64,000 nt of DNA from contig NZ_JBGCUS010000001.1 in NCBI RefSeq assembly GCF_041415945.1, forward strand, positions 682,001 to 746,000, written 5' to 3'. This stretch comes from Ancylobacter sp. IITR112 (GTDB lineage: Bacteria > Pseudomonadota > Alphaproteobacteria > Rhizobiales > Xanthobacteraceae). Position numbers and translations under genes: made by a program. The stretch's first letter is position 1; every line of letters begins with the position of its first letter. This document shows, in pieces, positions 31,380 to 41,888 of the stretch. A model generated the notes under the pieces. That model searched no databases. It was not told the DNA's origin and saw only the letters and a list, made by a program, of their open reading frames with translations.

Positions 31380-32252
31380 ATGGCGACACAAGCCTCGCGC
31401 ATGGCCGGCCGGCTGATGCTCTCCCCGGCGGTGCTGCTGCTGTTCCTCTGGATGATCGTGCCGCTGGGCATGACCATCTACTTCTCCTTCCTGCGCTTCA
31501 ACTTGCTGATGCCGGGAATGGAGGAGTTCACCGGCTTCGAGAACTACAGCTATTTCTTCACCGACCCCGCCTTCTGGCCGGCGCTGGTCAACACGCTGGT
31601 CCTGGTGCTGGGCGTGCTGGCGATCACGGTGATCGGCGGCGTGGCGCTGGCTGTGCTGCTCGACCAGCCGATGTGGGGGCAGGGGATGGTGCGCATCCTC
31701 GTCATCGCACCCTTCTTCGTCATGCCGAGCGTGTCGGCGCTGGTGTGGAAGAACATGCTGATGAACCCGGTGAACGGGCTGTTCGCGGCGCTGGCGCGCG
31801 GGCTCGGCCTGCCGCCCATCGACTTCTTCGCCACGGCGCCGCTCGCCTCCATCACCGCCATCGTCGCCTGGCAATGGCTGCCCTTCGCGACGCTGATCCT
31901 GTTCACCGCGCTGCAGAGCCTCGACCGCGAGCAGATGGAAGCGGCGGAGATGGATGGCGCCGGTCCGGTCTGGCGCTTCATTCACCTCACTTTGCCGCAT
32001 CTGATGCGGGCGATGACGGTTGTGGTGCTGATCCAGACCATCTTCCTGCTGTCGGTCTTCGCCGAAATCCTCGTCACCACCAATGGCGGACCGGGTACGG
32101 CCTCCACCACGCTGACCTTCCTCGTCTACATGCAGTCCATGCTGCAGTTCGATGTCGGCCTCGGCTCGGCCGGCGGCATCGTCGCGGTTCTTCTCGCCAA
32201 TATCGTCGCGATCTTCCTGATGCGGATGATCGGCAAGAATCTGGAGGCATGA
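31380..32252 (+). CDS. smoF: polyol ABC transporter permease (SmoF type)
   Basis: A 290-residue inner-membrane permease with six helices. The cytoplasmic coupling motif EAAEMDGAGPVWRFIHLTLPHL is the binding-protein-dependent transport signature. The ATG at 31380 follows AAGGGAGACCC. It pairs with the next permease, 1 base away, and with the ATPase at 33095. Confidence 0.93.
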   Translation: MATQASRMAGRLMLSPAVLLLFLWMIVPLGMTIYFSFLRFNLLMPGMEEFTGFENYSYFFTDPAFWPALVNTLVLVLGVLAITVIGGVALAVLLDQPMWGQGMVRILVIAPFFVMPSVSALVWKNMLMNPVNGLFAALARGLGLPPIDFFATAPLASITAIVAWQWLPFATLILFTALQSLDREQMEAAEMDGAGPVWRFIHLTLPHLMRAMTVVVLIQTIFLLSVFAEILVTTNGGPGTASTTLTFLVYMQSMLQFDVGLGSAGGIVAVLLANIVAIFLMRMIGKNLEA

Positions 32253-32253
32253 G

Positions 32254-33084
32254 ATGGCACGCGAGGTCTCGAAAGGCCGCAAGGCCGCCGTCACCCTCCT
32301 CGCCTGGGGCGTGGCGCTGCTGATCTTCTTCCCCATCCTGTGGACCTTCCTCACCTCGTTCAAGACCGAGGGCGAGGCTATCAACGCGCACCCGTCCTTC
32401 CTGTTCTTCGACTGGACGCTGGAAAACTACGAGACGGTCAACCAGCGCTCCGACTATCTCGCGCATTTCTGGAACTCGGTGGTGATCTCGCTCGGCTCAA
32501 CCTTGCTCGGCCTCATCATCGCCGTGCCGGCGGCGTGGTCCATGGCCTTCGTGCCGGGCAAGCGCACCAAGGACCTCCTGATGTGGATGCTGTCCACCAA
32601 GATGCTGCCGGCGGTGGGCGTGCTGGTGCCGCTCTATCTGCTCGCCCGCGATACCGGGCTACTGGACACCAAGACCGGCCTGGTCATCGTGCTCACAATG
32701 GTGAACCTGCCGATCATCGTGTGGATGCTCTACACCTACTTCAAGGAAATCCCCGGCGAGATCCTGGAAGCCGCGCGGATGGACGGGGCCAGCCTGTCCT
32801 CGGAAATCCTCTATGTACTGACACCCATGGCGGTGCCGGGCATCGCCTCGACGCTGCTGCTCAACGTCATCCTCGCCTGGAACGAGAGCTTCTGGACGTT
32901 GAACCTGACGGCGGCCAACGCCGCGCCGCTCACCGCTTTCATCGCCAGCTATTCGAGCCCGGAAGGGCTGTTTTACGCCAAGCTGTCCGCGGCCAGCACC
33001 ATGGCCATCGCGCCCATCATGATCCTGGGCTGGTTCAGCCAGAAGCAGCTCGTGCGCGGGCTGACCTTCGGCGCCGTGAAATAG
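32254..33084 (+). CDS. smoG: polyol ABC transporter permease (SmoG type)
   Basis: A 276-residue permease with six helices and the coupling motif [25 protein letters not shown]. It is the second membrane subunit of the importer; [25 protein letters not shown] is typical of the sorbitol/mannitol type. Gap of 10 bases to smoK. Confidence 0.93.
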   Translation: MAREVSKGRKAAVTLLAWGVALLIFFPILWTFLTSFKTEGEAINAHPSFLFFDWTLENYETVNQRSDYLAHFWNSVVISLGSTLLGLIIAVPAAWSMAFVPGKRTKDLLMWMLSTKMLPAVGVLVPLYLLARDTGLLDTKTGLVIVLTMVNLPIIVWMLYTYFKEIPGEILEAARMDGASLSSEILYVLTPMAVPGIASTLLLNVILAWNESFWTLNLTAANAAPLTAFIASYSSPEGLFYAKLSAASTMAIAPIMILGWFSQKQLVRGLTFGAVK

Positions 33085-33094
33085 GGAGAGTCCC

Positions 33095-34111
<1,017 letters not shown>

Positions 34112-34207
34112 GCGTCCGCCGCCTTCGCCCCCTCGATCACGGCCGGTCGCCGGCCGCGCCTTCAACGTCGCCCGCTTCAGCGGTGCGACAAGCGGAAGAC
34201 CTGAGAG

Positions 34208-35659
34208 ATGACGACCCCCGCCCATCCGCCTGCCGCCGCCGCGCTGCCCGCCTATGACCGTGCCCGCCTGACGCCGGGCATCGTTCATATCGGCCTCGGC
34301 AATTTCCACCGCGCCCATCAGGCCGTCTATCTCGACGACCTGTTCGCGCGTGGCGAGGGCCATGACTGGGCGATCATCGGCGCCGGCGTGCGCCCGGCCG
34401 ATGCGGCGATGCGCGACGCGCTAAAGGCGCAGGACTGCCTCTCCACCGTCATTGAACTCGATCCGACCGGCCGGCGCGCCCGGCGCATCGGCGCGATGAT
34501 CGACTTTCTGCCCGTCGAGCGCGGCAATGGCGCGCTCATCGCCGCTATGGCGAAGCCGGAAATCCGCATCGTCAGCCTCACCGTGACCGAGGGCGGCTAT
34601 TTCATGGATTCGGCCGGAAGGCTTGATACGGGCGCGCCGGATATCCAGGCCGATGCCGCCCATCCCGAGGCGCCGGACACCGCGTTCGGCGCCATCCTCG
34701 CCGCGTTGAAGCGCCGTCGCGCCGCCGGCGTGCCGCCCTTCACCGTGATGTCCTGCGACAACCTTCCCGGCAATGGCCATGTGACGCGGCAGGTGGTGGT
34801 GGGGTTGGCGCGGCTCGCCGATCCCGCTTTCGCCGACTGGGTGGAGGCGCATGTCGCTTTCCCGAACGGGATGGTCGACCGCATCACCCCTGCCACCGGC
34901 GAGCGCGAGCGTGCCATGGCGGCGGCGTTCGGGCTCGACGATCCGGTGCCGGTGACGTGCGAACCGTTCCGCCAATGGGTGCTGGAGGATCATTTCCCCG
35001 CCGGGCGTCCGGCGCTGGAGAAGGTCGGCGTCGTCTTCACCGAGCATGTCCACGCCTATGAGGCGATGAAGATCCGCATCCTCAATGGCGGCCACGCCAT
35101 CATCGCCTATCCCGGCGGGCTGATGGATGTCGATCTCGTGCATGAGGCGATGGAGCAACCCCTCATCTCCGCCTTTCTCGACAAGGTGGAGCGCGAGGAG
35201 ATCATCCCCATCGTTCCCCCGGTGCCGGACACCGACCTCGCCGCCTATTACGCCGTCATCCGCGAGCGCTTCGCCAACCCGGAGGTGGCGGACACGGTGC
35301 GCCGGCTCTGCCTCGACGGTTCCAACCGCCAGCCGAAATTCATCGTGCCCTCGATCCGCGACAACCGTGCCGCCGGGCGGCTGCCCCTGGGGCTGATCCT
35401 CGAATCCGCCCTGTGGTGCCGCTACTGCGCCGGGACGAGCGACAGCGGGGCGGTGATCGCGCCGAACGACCCGAACTGGTCGGAACTGACGATCCGCGCG
35501 CAGCAGGCGAAGGCGGATCCGGGCGTCTGGCTCGCCATGAGCGAGGTCTATGGCGATCTCGCAAGTGATCCTGAGGTCGTTGTGGCTTTCGCCCAGGCGC
35601 TGCGCGCGCTATGGGCGAAGGGCGCCCGCGCGGTCCTTGCCGACTATCTCGCGGGTTAG
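34208..35659 (+). CDS. mtlK: mannitol 2-dehydrogenase family polyol dehydrogenase
   Basis: A 483-residue NAD-dependent long-chain polyol dehydrogenase converting D-mannitol to D-fructose (some members take D-arabitol or D-sorbitol). The N-terminal nucleotide fold begins GIVHIGLGNFHRAHQAVY, and the catalytic Lys, Asn and His are visible in MKIRILNGGHAIIAYPG (about 285-300). Follows smoK by 96 bases and is followed by the fructokinase, making a transport-oxidation-phosphorylation path from hexitol to fructose 6-phosphate. Confidence 0.93.
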   Translation: MTTPAHPPAAAALPAYDRARLTPGIVHIGLGNFHRAHQAVYLDDLFARGEGHDWAIIGAGVRPADAAMRDALKAQDCLSTVIELDPTGRRARRIGAMIDFLPVERGNGALIAAMAKPEIRIVSLTVTEGGYFMDSAGRLDTGAPDIQADAAHPEAPDTAFGAILAALKRRRAAGVPPFTVMSCDNLPGNGHVTRQVVVGLARLADPAFADWVEAHVAFPNGMVDRITPATGERERAMAAAFGLDDPVPVTCEPFRQWVLEDHFPAGRPALEKVGVVFTEHVHAYEAMKIRILNGGHAIIAYPGGLMDVDLVHEAMEQPLISAFLDKVEREEIIPIVPPVPDTDLAAYYAVIRERFANPEVADTVRRLCLDGSNRQPKFIVPSIRDNRAAGRLPLGLILESALWCRYCAGTSDSGAVIAPNDPNWSELTIRAQQAKADPGVWLAMSEVYGDLASDPEVVVAFAQALRALWAKGARAVLADYLAG

Positions 35660-35683
35660 TTCCAACGCTGTCCGAGGTCGTCC

Positions 35684-36649
35684 ATGTCCATGCCCGCCCC
35701 GCCCGCCGCGCCGGTTCTGCTCTGTGCCGGCGAGGCGCTCATCGACATGGTGCCGCGTGCGACCCCGGAGGGGCAGGCTTTCCTGCCGCTGCCCGGCGGA
35801 GCGGTGTTCAACACCGCGATCGCCGCGGCCCGGCTCGGCGTGGCGACGGCCTTCTGGTACGGCCTGTCGAGCGACATGTTCGGCGCGCAACTGCGCGCGG
35901 CGCTCGATGCGGCGGGGGCCGATGCCAGCCTTTGCCCGCCGCTCGACCGGCCCTCGACGCTCGCCTTCGTGACCTTGGTCGAGGGGCAGGCGCGCTATCT
36001 CTTTCTCGATGAGAACACCGCCGGGCGCCTGCTCACTCCGGCCGACCTTCCCGATCTGCCGGACGAGGTCGGCGTGCTGTTCTTCGGCGGCATCAGCCTG
36101 GTGAATGAGCCGGTGGGCTCGGCCATGGAGGCGCTGGCGGCGCGCACGGCGGCGGACGGCACGGGGCGGCTGATCATGCTCGATCCCAATATCCGCCCCG
36201 GCTTCATCCGCGATGAGGTGGCCTGTCGTGCCCGCCTTTTCCGCCTGATTGCGCTCAGCCATGTGGTGAAGCTCTCCGACGAAGACCTGTTCTGGCTTAC
36301 CGGACCGGGCGAGATCGCCACCCAGGCCGAGCGCATCCGCGCCATGGGGCCGCGCCTCGTGCTCGTCACGCTCGGTGCCAAGGGCGCGCGCGGTTTCGGC
36401 GAGGGCGCCGAGGTCGCGGTGCCGGGCGAGGCGGTGACCGTGGCCGACACAGTCGGGGCCGGTGACACGTTCAATGCCGGCTTCCTCTGCGCGCTGATCG
36501 AGCGGGGGCTGGCGCGGCCGGACGCGCTGGCGGGCCTCGGCGCACCGGAGCTTGAGGCCGCGCTCGGCTTCGCCGTCCGGGCGGCTGCGGTGTCGGTGAC
36601 GCGCGTCGGCGCCAATCCACCCTGGCGCCACGAAATGGCGACGGGCTGA
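35684..36649 (+). CDS. fructokinase-like PfkB-family sugar kinase
   Basis: A 321-residue ribokinase-family enzyme. GEALIDMVPR and PGGAVFNTAIAAARLG form the N-terminal substrate region; the C-terminal ATP/anion-hole motif is DTVGAGDTFNAGF with the catalytic Asp. The context after mannitol dehydrogenase indicates phosphorylation of D-fructose. Two in-frame ATGs (35684, 35690) are close; either is possible. Confidence 0.9.
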   Translation: MSMPAPPAAPVLLCAGEALIDMVPRATPEGQAFLPLPGGAVFNTAIAAARLGVATAFWYGLSSDMFGAQLRAALDAAGADASLCPPLDRPSTLAFVTLVEGQARYLFLDENTAGRLLTPADLPDLPDEVGVLFFGGISLVNEPVGSAMEALAARTAADGTGRLIMLDPNIRPGFIRDEVACRARLFRLIALSHVVKLSDEDLFWLTGPGEIATQAERIRAMGPRLVLVTLGAKGARGFGEGAEVAVPGEAVTVADTVGAGDTFNAGFLCALIERGLARPDALAGLGAPELEAALGFAVRAAAVSVTRVGANPPWRHEMATG

Positions 36650-36719
36650 CGGGCGCGCTCTCCGGAACCCCCAGCCCTGGCCGGCGTTGGCCCGGACAGG
36701 CAAATGGGAGGAGAGTTCC

Positions 36720-37127
36720 ATGACCCCCAGCCAGATAAGCTTCGCCATCGCCGACCCCACGACGCCCGGTACACCCGGCGTGCCGCCCATGCCGGACATG
36801 CCGCCGACGCCCGATCCGGCCCCGATCCGTGACCCGGTGCAGCCGCCGGTGCACGATCCTGACGTTCCCGGCATTCGCGATCCCATTCCCCCGGATGTGA
36901 GCGATCCATGGCCGGCGCCGCCTCCGCCGCGCCGCGCAGCGGCGACGCTGGCCGCAAGCCCACCCCGCGAGCCGCCTTTGGACCGGCCTCAGCCCGGCAT
37001 CGACGAACCGACGCTTCCGCCCGACCAGGATCCCGACATCACGCCGGAGATTGAAGAGCCGCTCGACGAGCCGAACGCGCCGCCTGTCGACCTGCCGCCG
37101 CGCGATCCGGCTCCGGCGCCGATGTAA
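36720..37127 (+). CDS. proline-rich low-complexity protein
   Basis: A 135-residue protein with about a third proline and many Asp, in PxxP and DP repeats (PMPDMPPTPDPAPIRDP and similar) across nearly its whole length. No signal peptide or membrane helix. A strong GGGAGGAGAG site precedes the ATG at 36720, and codon use follows its neighbours, so it is probably translated. Likely disordered. I do not recognise a characterised family. It precedes a run of small stress-type genes. Confidence 0.6.
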   Translation: MTPSQISFAIADPTTPGTPGVPPMPDMPPTPDPAPIRDPVQPPVHDPDVPGIRDPIPPDVSDPWPAPPPPRRAAATLAASPPREPPLDRPQPGIDEPTLPPDQDPDITPEIEEPLDEPNAPPVDLPPRDPAPAPM

Positions 37128-37274
37128 CGGCCGCGCGGCCGGTTTCTTTCCCAGAGATGTGGAACGGTGCAGCCGATGGGGTGTTCACCGTTTGGAGCGC
37201 GGACGAAAGCTTCCGCGCGCGGCGCCAATTAACGAATGTCGCCTATGTTACCTTTGAAAAAGGAGGAAAATACC

Positions 37275-37781
37275 ATGGGTTTGTTCTCCAAGGACATCAA
37301 GACGATGGATGATCTCTTCGTCCATACCCTTCGCGACATCTATTACGCGGAAAAGAAGATCGCTTCGTCTCTCCCCAACATGATCGAGAAGGCGACCGAT
37401 CCGCAGCTCAAGGCCGGCTTCAAGCAGCACCTGTCCGAAACCGAGGGGCACATCCTCCGCGTCGAGGAGGTGTTCAAGATGCACGGCGTGGAAGCCAAGG
37501 CGGTCACCTGCCCTGCAATCGACGGCATCATCGACGAAGCCGAGGAGGTTTCCGGCGAGGTGGCGGACAAGCAGGTCCTCGACGCCGCACTGATCGCTGC
37601 TGCCCAGGCGGTGGAACATTACGAGATGACCCGCTACGGCACGCTGGTGGCCTGGGCCAAGCTGCTGGGCCGTCCCGACTGCGCCAGCGTGCTCTCCAAG
37701 AACCTCGAAGAGGAAAAGAGCACCGACGCCAAGCTCACCAAGCTGGCGGATGCGCAGGTGAACCGGCACGCAGCCGAGTAA
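37275..37781 (+). CDS. YciE/YciF ferritin-like protein (DUF892)
   Basis: A 168-residue four-helix-bundle protein. Family motifs: MDDLFVHTLRDIYYAEKKI near the N-terminus, HLSETEGHILRVEEVF, and AVEHYEMTRYGTLVAWAKLLG, supplying Glu and His for a di-metal site. Members are stress-induced and general-stress-regulated in alphaproteobacteria. The ATG at 37275 sits 6 bases after AGGAGGAAAA. It precedes DUF3008 and iron permease genes, an arrangement consistent with stress or iron handling. Confidence 0.9.
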   Translation: MGLFSKDIKTMDDLFVHTLRDIYYAEKKIASSLPNMIEKATDPQLKAGFKQHLSETEGHILRVEEVFKMHGVEAKAVTCPAIDGIIDEAEEVSGEVADKQVLDAALIAAAQAVEHYEMTRYGTLVAWAKLLGRPDCASVLSKNLEEEKSTDAKLTKLADAQVNRHAAE

Positions 37782-37813
37782 CGGCCGAGCGCGAGAGCGC
37801 GAGGGAGGTTTTC

Positions 37814-37993
37814 ATGCCGGCGAAATCCAAGGCTCAGCAGAAGGCCGCTGGCGCGGCCCTTTCGGCCAAGCGCGGCGAGACGAAGAAGAGCGAGCTGCAG
37901 GGCGCCTCGAAGTCGATGGAGACATCCATGACCGAGAGGGAGCTTGAGGAGCTTGCCAGCACCAAGCGCAAGGGCAAGCCTGAGCATGTGTGA
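37814..37993 (+). CDS. DUF3008-family small basic protein
   Basis: A 59-residue Lys/Ala/Glu-rich protein (MPAKSKAQQKAAGAALSAKR, later TERELEELASTKRKGKPEHV), matching the DUF3008 pattern of small proteins common in Rhizobiales. GGGAGG precedes the ATG at 37814. Function unknown; position 32 bases after the YciE-like gene suggests co-expression. Confidence 0.8.
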   Translation: MPAKSKAQQKAAGAALSAKRGETKKSELQGASKSMETSMTERELEELASTKRKGKPEHV

Positions 37994-38080
37994 TCTGGCG
38001 GCCCGGATGAGGCACGGCGGCGGCGAGGGGAACCCTCGGCGCCGCCGTCGCGTTTAAGGCGCGCCCAACGGGAAAGGCAG

Positions 38081-38515
38081 ATGTCGATCACGCGATCCAG
38101 AAGCGGCAAGCCGCAGCGTTCACTGTTCACGCGGTTCTCACAATGGGTGGCCGCCCAGGCCGGGCGACCGGGCGTCTTCGCCGCAGCGGCCGGGCTGATT
38201 GTCGTGTGGGGGCTGACCGGCCCCTTTGTCGGCTTCGGCGACACCTGGCAGTTGATCATCAACACATCGACGACCATCATCACTTTCCTCATGGTGTTCG
38301 TGATCCAGAACAGCCAGAACCGCGACACCGCCGCGCTGCATATCAAGATCGACGAACTGATCGCCCGCACCGAGGGCACGCGGCATGTGCTGCTCGACCT
38401 CGAAGAACTGGACGACACGGCGCTGGAGAAAATCCGCGCCGACTATGAGCAACTCGCCCGCCATGCGCGCGAGAAGGGCGAGCGCGAGGAGCTGGCGAGG
38501 AAGGCCGGCGCCTGA
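38081..38515 (+). CDS. low-affinity iron permease family protein
   Basis: A 144-residue inner-membrane protein with two hydrophobic segments (about 33-53 and 63-82) followed by the family signature FVIQNSQNRDTAALHIKIDELI and a charged C-terminal coiled-coil-like tail. This is the Fe_ent family (PF04120), named after yeast Fet4; bacterial function is untested. It is the last gene of the plus-strand stress group and converges with the ROK gene. Confidence 0.87.
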   Translation: MSITRSRSGKPQRSLFTRFSQWVAAQAGRPGVFAAAAGLIVVWGLTGPFVGFGDTWQLIINTSTTIITFLMVFVIQNSQNRDTAALHIKIDELIARTEGTRHVLLDLEELDDTALEKIRADYEQLARHAREKGEREELARKAGA

Positions 38516-38524
38516 CGCCCGTGT

Positions 38525-39664
38525 TCAGTCTTTCGCGGCTTTCTTCGCGGCGCGGCGTTCCGCTTTGACGCTGCCGTCCGAGCGGGATCGGTTGGTAAAG
38601 CGCGCATTGCCGAGGCCGGTGCCGATGGTCAGGGCGCCCCAATGGCGGACATCTTGCATGAACGGCACTTCGCTCAGCCCCTGCACCACGGCGTCATTGT
38701 GCATCAGCACCGTCGTTTCATTGCCGCCAATGGAGGGAATCGCCTGCCACAGCGCCGCCGGCAGGTGAAAGCGGGCGCTTTCCCAATTGCCCGGCAGATT
38801 CTGGGCACCGTTCTCGATCGAACCGTCGCCGGCGATGGAACCGGGGCAGCCGACGCCAATGAAGGGGGCGAGGCGCAGCTCGTGCTTGTCGGCGTCCGCT
38901 ATCAGCTTTTCCAACATTCCGACAAGCCGGGCGATGGCTGCCTCCCGCCCCGGGTCTTCGTCGCCATGGCGCCATAGTTCGAAGCTGCGGACCCGGGCCT
39001 TCGACAGGTCTTCTTCCTTGTCGAGGTTCAGCTTGACGATGCCGCAGCGTATATTGGTGCCGCCAATGTCGACCGCGAGAATGTGATCGAAGCTAGCGAA
39101 CATCCAGCTTGGGGCGAGATGGGCGGCGCCGATGAGCCCGGCTTCATCGGGATCGTGGCGGATCGGGCGTATCTCGATCTTCAATCCCGACTCGCGCGCA
39201 AGCAGTTCGGTCCGGGCGACGGCGATTTCGGCGAAGCGGCCCGCCTTAAGCCCGCCGCCGATGACGATGCGCTCGGTGTCGCGCCACTCCTTGGTGCGCA
39301 GAAAGCGGCGCACGACGGCGAAGAGTTCCTGCGCATATTCCTCGATGGCGCTGTGGATGATGGCCTGTTCGTGTGGCTTTCCCTCGGTCAGCGCCTGGTC
39401 GATCGTGTTTTTCGACAGCTCGGCCGTGGGTGTTTCGCCGAGCACGGACAATTTGCGGTCGCCGAGGTCGCGCCAGCGGTCGAAGATTTCGAAGAACGCC
39501 GCGCGCCGGGCACGGTCGCCGACAAAGCCGTTGTCGTCGCGCAACTGGGCATTGAAGGCGTCGACCGTGACGCTCGTCAGTGTCGCCGCGCCATGTACCG
39601 CGACATCGGGCGGCATCCGAGGGGTGGTGTCCGCCTTTTCCCTGCGTGCCGCTGATTTCGCCAT
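38525..39664 (-). CDS. ROK-type kinase fold with apparently circularly permuted motif order
   Basis: A 378-residue protein. Motifs that normally close a ROK sugar kinase come first: a helical part, IVIGGG (133-138), then DEAGLIGAA (173-181). The motifs that normally open it follow: DIGGTN phosphate loop (199-204), GCPGSI (272-277), NLPGNW (289-294), the catalytic Asp324 in HND, and IGTGLG (347-352). The CxCGxxGC zinc motif is absent. All core elements are kept, so an active hexose or ManNAc-type kinase is possible, but substrate is unknown. The ATG at 39664 follows GGAGCGGG; a 21-residue upstream extension is not supported. A Lys/Ala-rich tail ends the protein. Confidence 0.85.
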   Translation of the reverse strand: MAKSAARREKADTTPRMPPDVAVHGAATLTSVTVDAFNAQLRDDNGFVGDRARRAAFFEIFDRWRDLGDRKLSVLGETPTAELSKNTIDQALTEGKPHEQAIIHSAIEEYAQELFAVVRRFLRTKEWRDTERIVIGGGLKAGRFAEIAVARTELLARESGLKIEIRPIRHDPDEAGLIGAAHLAPSWMFASFDHILAVDIGGTNIRCGIVKLNLDKEEDLSKARVRSFELWRHGDEDPGREAAIARLVGMLEKLIADADKHELRLAPFIGVGCPGSIAGDGSIENGAQNLPGNWESARFHLPAALWQAIPSIGGNETTVLMHNDAVVQGLSEVPFMQDVRHWGALTIGTGLGNARFTNRSRSDGSVKAERRAAKKAAKD

Positions 39665-39744
39665 GAATCCCGCTCCCCGTCTGTACCGCGTTCGGAGAGA
39701 ACGACGGACGGGGAGGGGGCGTTCCATTCAGCCGGCGGGAAAGC

Positions 39745-40131
39745 TCAGCTCCTTTTGCGCCGGCTGGCGGGCGCAGGCGCGACCGGCTCAGGTGCCGGTG
39801 CGGCCTCCGCCGTCTTGGCGCCCTTGGCTTTCGGCGTCTTGGCTTTCGGCGTTGCCGGGGCTGTCACCGTCTCGGCCGCCGGCACGCTCGCGGCTGCCTT
39901 GGCGGGGCCGCGCTTGGCAGCGGCTGGAAGCGCGGCGGGAGGGGTGTCGGCGGCGGGAATGTCCTCTGCCGAGGCCGGCTCGGCTTGCGTGCCATTCTGC
40001 GCCGCGGCATCTTCGCTCAGCACGATGTCCACCGCGCGGAACCAGTGTTCCCCGTCACGCCCGTGGGCATAGCCGTCCTGTTCCCACAGCCGGTACGCCC
40101 ATTCACGGATACGCTGTTCTCGATTGGTCAT
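39745..40131 (-). CDS. DUF2934-family protein with Ala/Pro/Lys-rich tail
   Basis: A 128-residue cytosolic protein. Residues 1-40 (MTNREQRIREWAYRLWEQDG, then HWFRAVDIVLSE) are the DUF2934 domain; the rest is a low-complexity Ala/Pro/Lys tail with TPKAKTPKAKGAKT-type repeats that could bind nucleic acid. Function unknown. It lies upstream of the ROK gene on the same strand with an 80-base gap. Confidence 0.8.
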   Translation of the reverse strand: MTNREQRIREWAYRLWEQDGYAHGRDGEHWFRAVDIVLSEDAAAQNGTQAEPASAEDIPAADTPPAALPAAAKRGPAKAAASVPAAETVTAPATPKAKTPKAKGAKTAEAAPAPEPVAPAPASRRKRS

Positions 40132-40280
40132 GTGGTCCCCCGCGTCAGATCGTCATGCCAGCGTGAACCCATAGGCACCGCTTCGCTATCGCAAAGGTGT
40201 CGCAGGCGCATGAAAAGCGGAAGACGGAACATGAGTTGGGCGCTTCACGTTGCGGCGACAGGGGGCACCGCGCCGTGTTT

Positions 40281-41885
40281 TCAGTCGCGCAGGCCTCGAT
40301 AGGCGCCCTGCAGCGCTTCGAAGGCGCCGAATCGCCGCTCATGCCAGCCGCGAGTCGCGGGGTCGGGCGCGTAGACAACCTCGATTTCCGACATGGCCGC
40401 CATGGCGCCGGCGAAGCTGTCATAGCGGCCGGCGGCCACGGCGCCGAGAATCGCCGAGCCCAGCAGCACCGGCTCCGGCGCGGCGGTGGCGGCGACATCG
40501 ACCTGCGCGGCATCGGCCAGCACCTGGCGCACCAGCGCGCTCTGGCCGGCGCCGCCGGAGATGACGACCATCTGCGTGCGCGCGCCCTTGGCGGCCTGCG
40601 CGTCCAGAATCTGCCGCAGCCCATAGCCGATGCCGGCCAGCCCGGCCATATAGAGGCCGACGATGCTGTCCAGCCCCTCATCCATGCCGAGCCCGGCCAC
40701 GATTCCGCGCGCCAGATGGTCGGCGAAGGGGGCGCGGTTGCCGAGGAATTCCGGCACGACGTGCAGCGTGCCGACGAGAGCAGCGATTGAGGCAGCGCCG
40801 CCCGCCGCCTCGGCGCGACGCGCAAGCCAGACATTGAGGCTCTGTCCCGCCGCCCGCGCCAGCTCGGCGGCCTGCGGAGCCGCCGGGTGCAGGCGCACCA
40901 GCCGGTCGATGGCGGCGCCAGCGGCGGACTGACCGCCTTCATTGAGCCAGAAATCCGGCACCATGGCGGAGTAATAGGGCCCCCACACGCCGGGCACGAA
41001 GGCTGGTTCCGGCGTGGTCAGCAGGGTGCAGGCGGAGGTGCCGAAGACATAGGCCATGCGGCTGAGCACATCGCCGCTGCCGCCGCGCGCACCCACCGTG
41101 CCGATGCCGCCGGCATGGGCGTCGATCAGCCCCGCCGCCACGGCGGTGCCCGGCGCGAGGCCGAGTTCGTCGGCCGCCTCGACCGTCAGCCCGGCACCGA
41201 GCGGCGTGCCGGCGGCGACGATCTCGGTCCCGATACGGGCAAACCCCTCATCGGCCAGCGCGCCGAGGCCGATCTTGCGGAAATAGCTCTCGTCCCAGCG
41301 CTGTTCGTGGGCGAGATAGGTCCATTTGCAGGTGACGGTGCAGACCGAGCGGGCGAGGCTGCCGGTGGCCTTCCAGGTGAGGAAGTCGGCGAGGTCGAGA
41401 AACTGCCAGGCACCGGCGAAGGTGGCGGGGAGTTCCTCGCTCAGCCACAGCAGCTTGGGCGTCTCCATCTCCGGCGAAATGGTGCCGCCGACATAGTCCA
41501 GCACCGGGCTGCCGAGCGCATTGATGCGGTCGGCCTGGCCGGTGGCGCGGTGGTCCATCCACACGATGATGTTGCGGGCGGGATCGCTGTGCCTGCCGAC
41601 GGGGAGGGGGCGCCCCTCCGGCCCCAGCACCACAAGCGAACAGGTGGCGTCGAAGCCGATGCCGGCAATGTCTTGCGGCGCCAGCCCGGCAGCTTCCCGC
41701 GCTTCCCGGACGCAGGCGCAGACACAGGCCCAGATATCGTCGCTCGACTGCTCGACGATATCCCCTGCCTCCTTCCACATGCGGATGTCGCGCTTGGCGA
41801 CGGCGAGCTGCTGCCCGTCCGCATCGAAAATGCCGGCGCGCACGCTGCCCGTGCCGACATCGATTCCCGCGAAGCATCCGCCCAT
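40281..41885 (-). CDS. FGGY-family pentulose kinase (D-ribulokinase-like)
   Basis: A 534-residue sugar kinase. N-terminal FAGIDVGTGSVRAGIFDADG is the ATPase phosphate-1 loop; FDATCSLVVL, IIVWMDHRA and GLIDAHAGGIGTVG are typical of the YDR109c/FGGY pentulose kinase branch that phosphorylates D-ribulose; ISGGAGQSALVRQVLAD is the late adenosine motif. It is the last gene of the minus-strand pentitol operon, next to a ribitol-dehydrogenase-like SDR, consistent with ribitol to D-ribulose to D-ribulose 5-phosphate. Confidence 0.9.
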   Translation of the reverse strand: MGGCFAGIDVGTGSVRAGIFDADGQQLAVAKRDIRMWKEAGDIVEQSSDDIWACVCACVREAREAAGLAPQDIAGIGFDATCSLVVLGPEGRPLPVGRHSDPARNIIVWMDHRATGQADRINALGSPVLDYVGGTISPEMETPKLLWLSEELPATFAGAWQFLDLADFLTWKATGSLARSVCTVTCKWTYLAHEQRWDESYFRKIGLGALADEGFARIGTEIVAAGTPLGAGLTVEAADELGLAPGTAVAAGLIDAHAGGIGTVGARGGSGDVLSRMAYVFGTSACTLLTTPEPAFVPGVWGPYYSAMVPDFWLNEGGQSAAGAAIDRLVRLHPAAPQAAELARAAGQSLNVWLARRAEAAGGAASIAALVGTLHVVPEFLGNRAPFADHLARGIVAGLGMDEGLDSIVGLYMAGLAGIGYGLRQILDAQAAKGARTQMVVISGGAGQSALVRQVLADAAQVDVAATAAPEPVLLGSAILGAVAAGRYDSFAGAMAAMSEIEVVYAPDPATRGWHERRFGAFEALQGAYRGLRD

Positions 41886-41888
41886 GGC

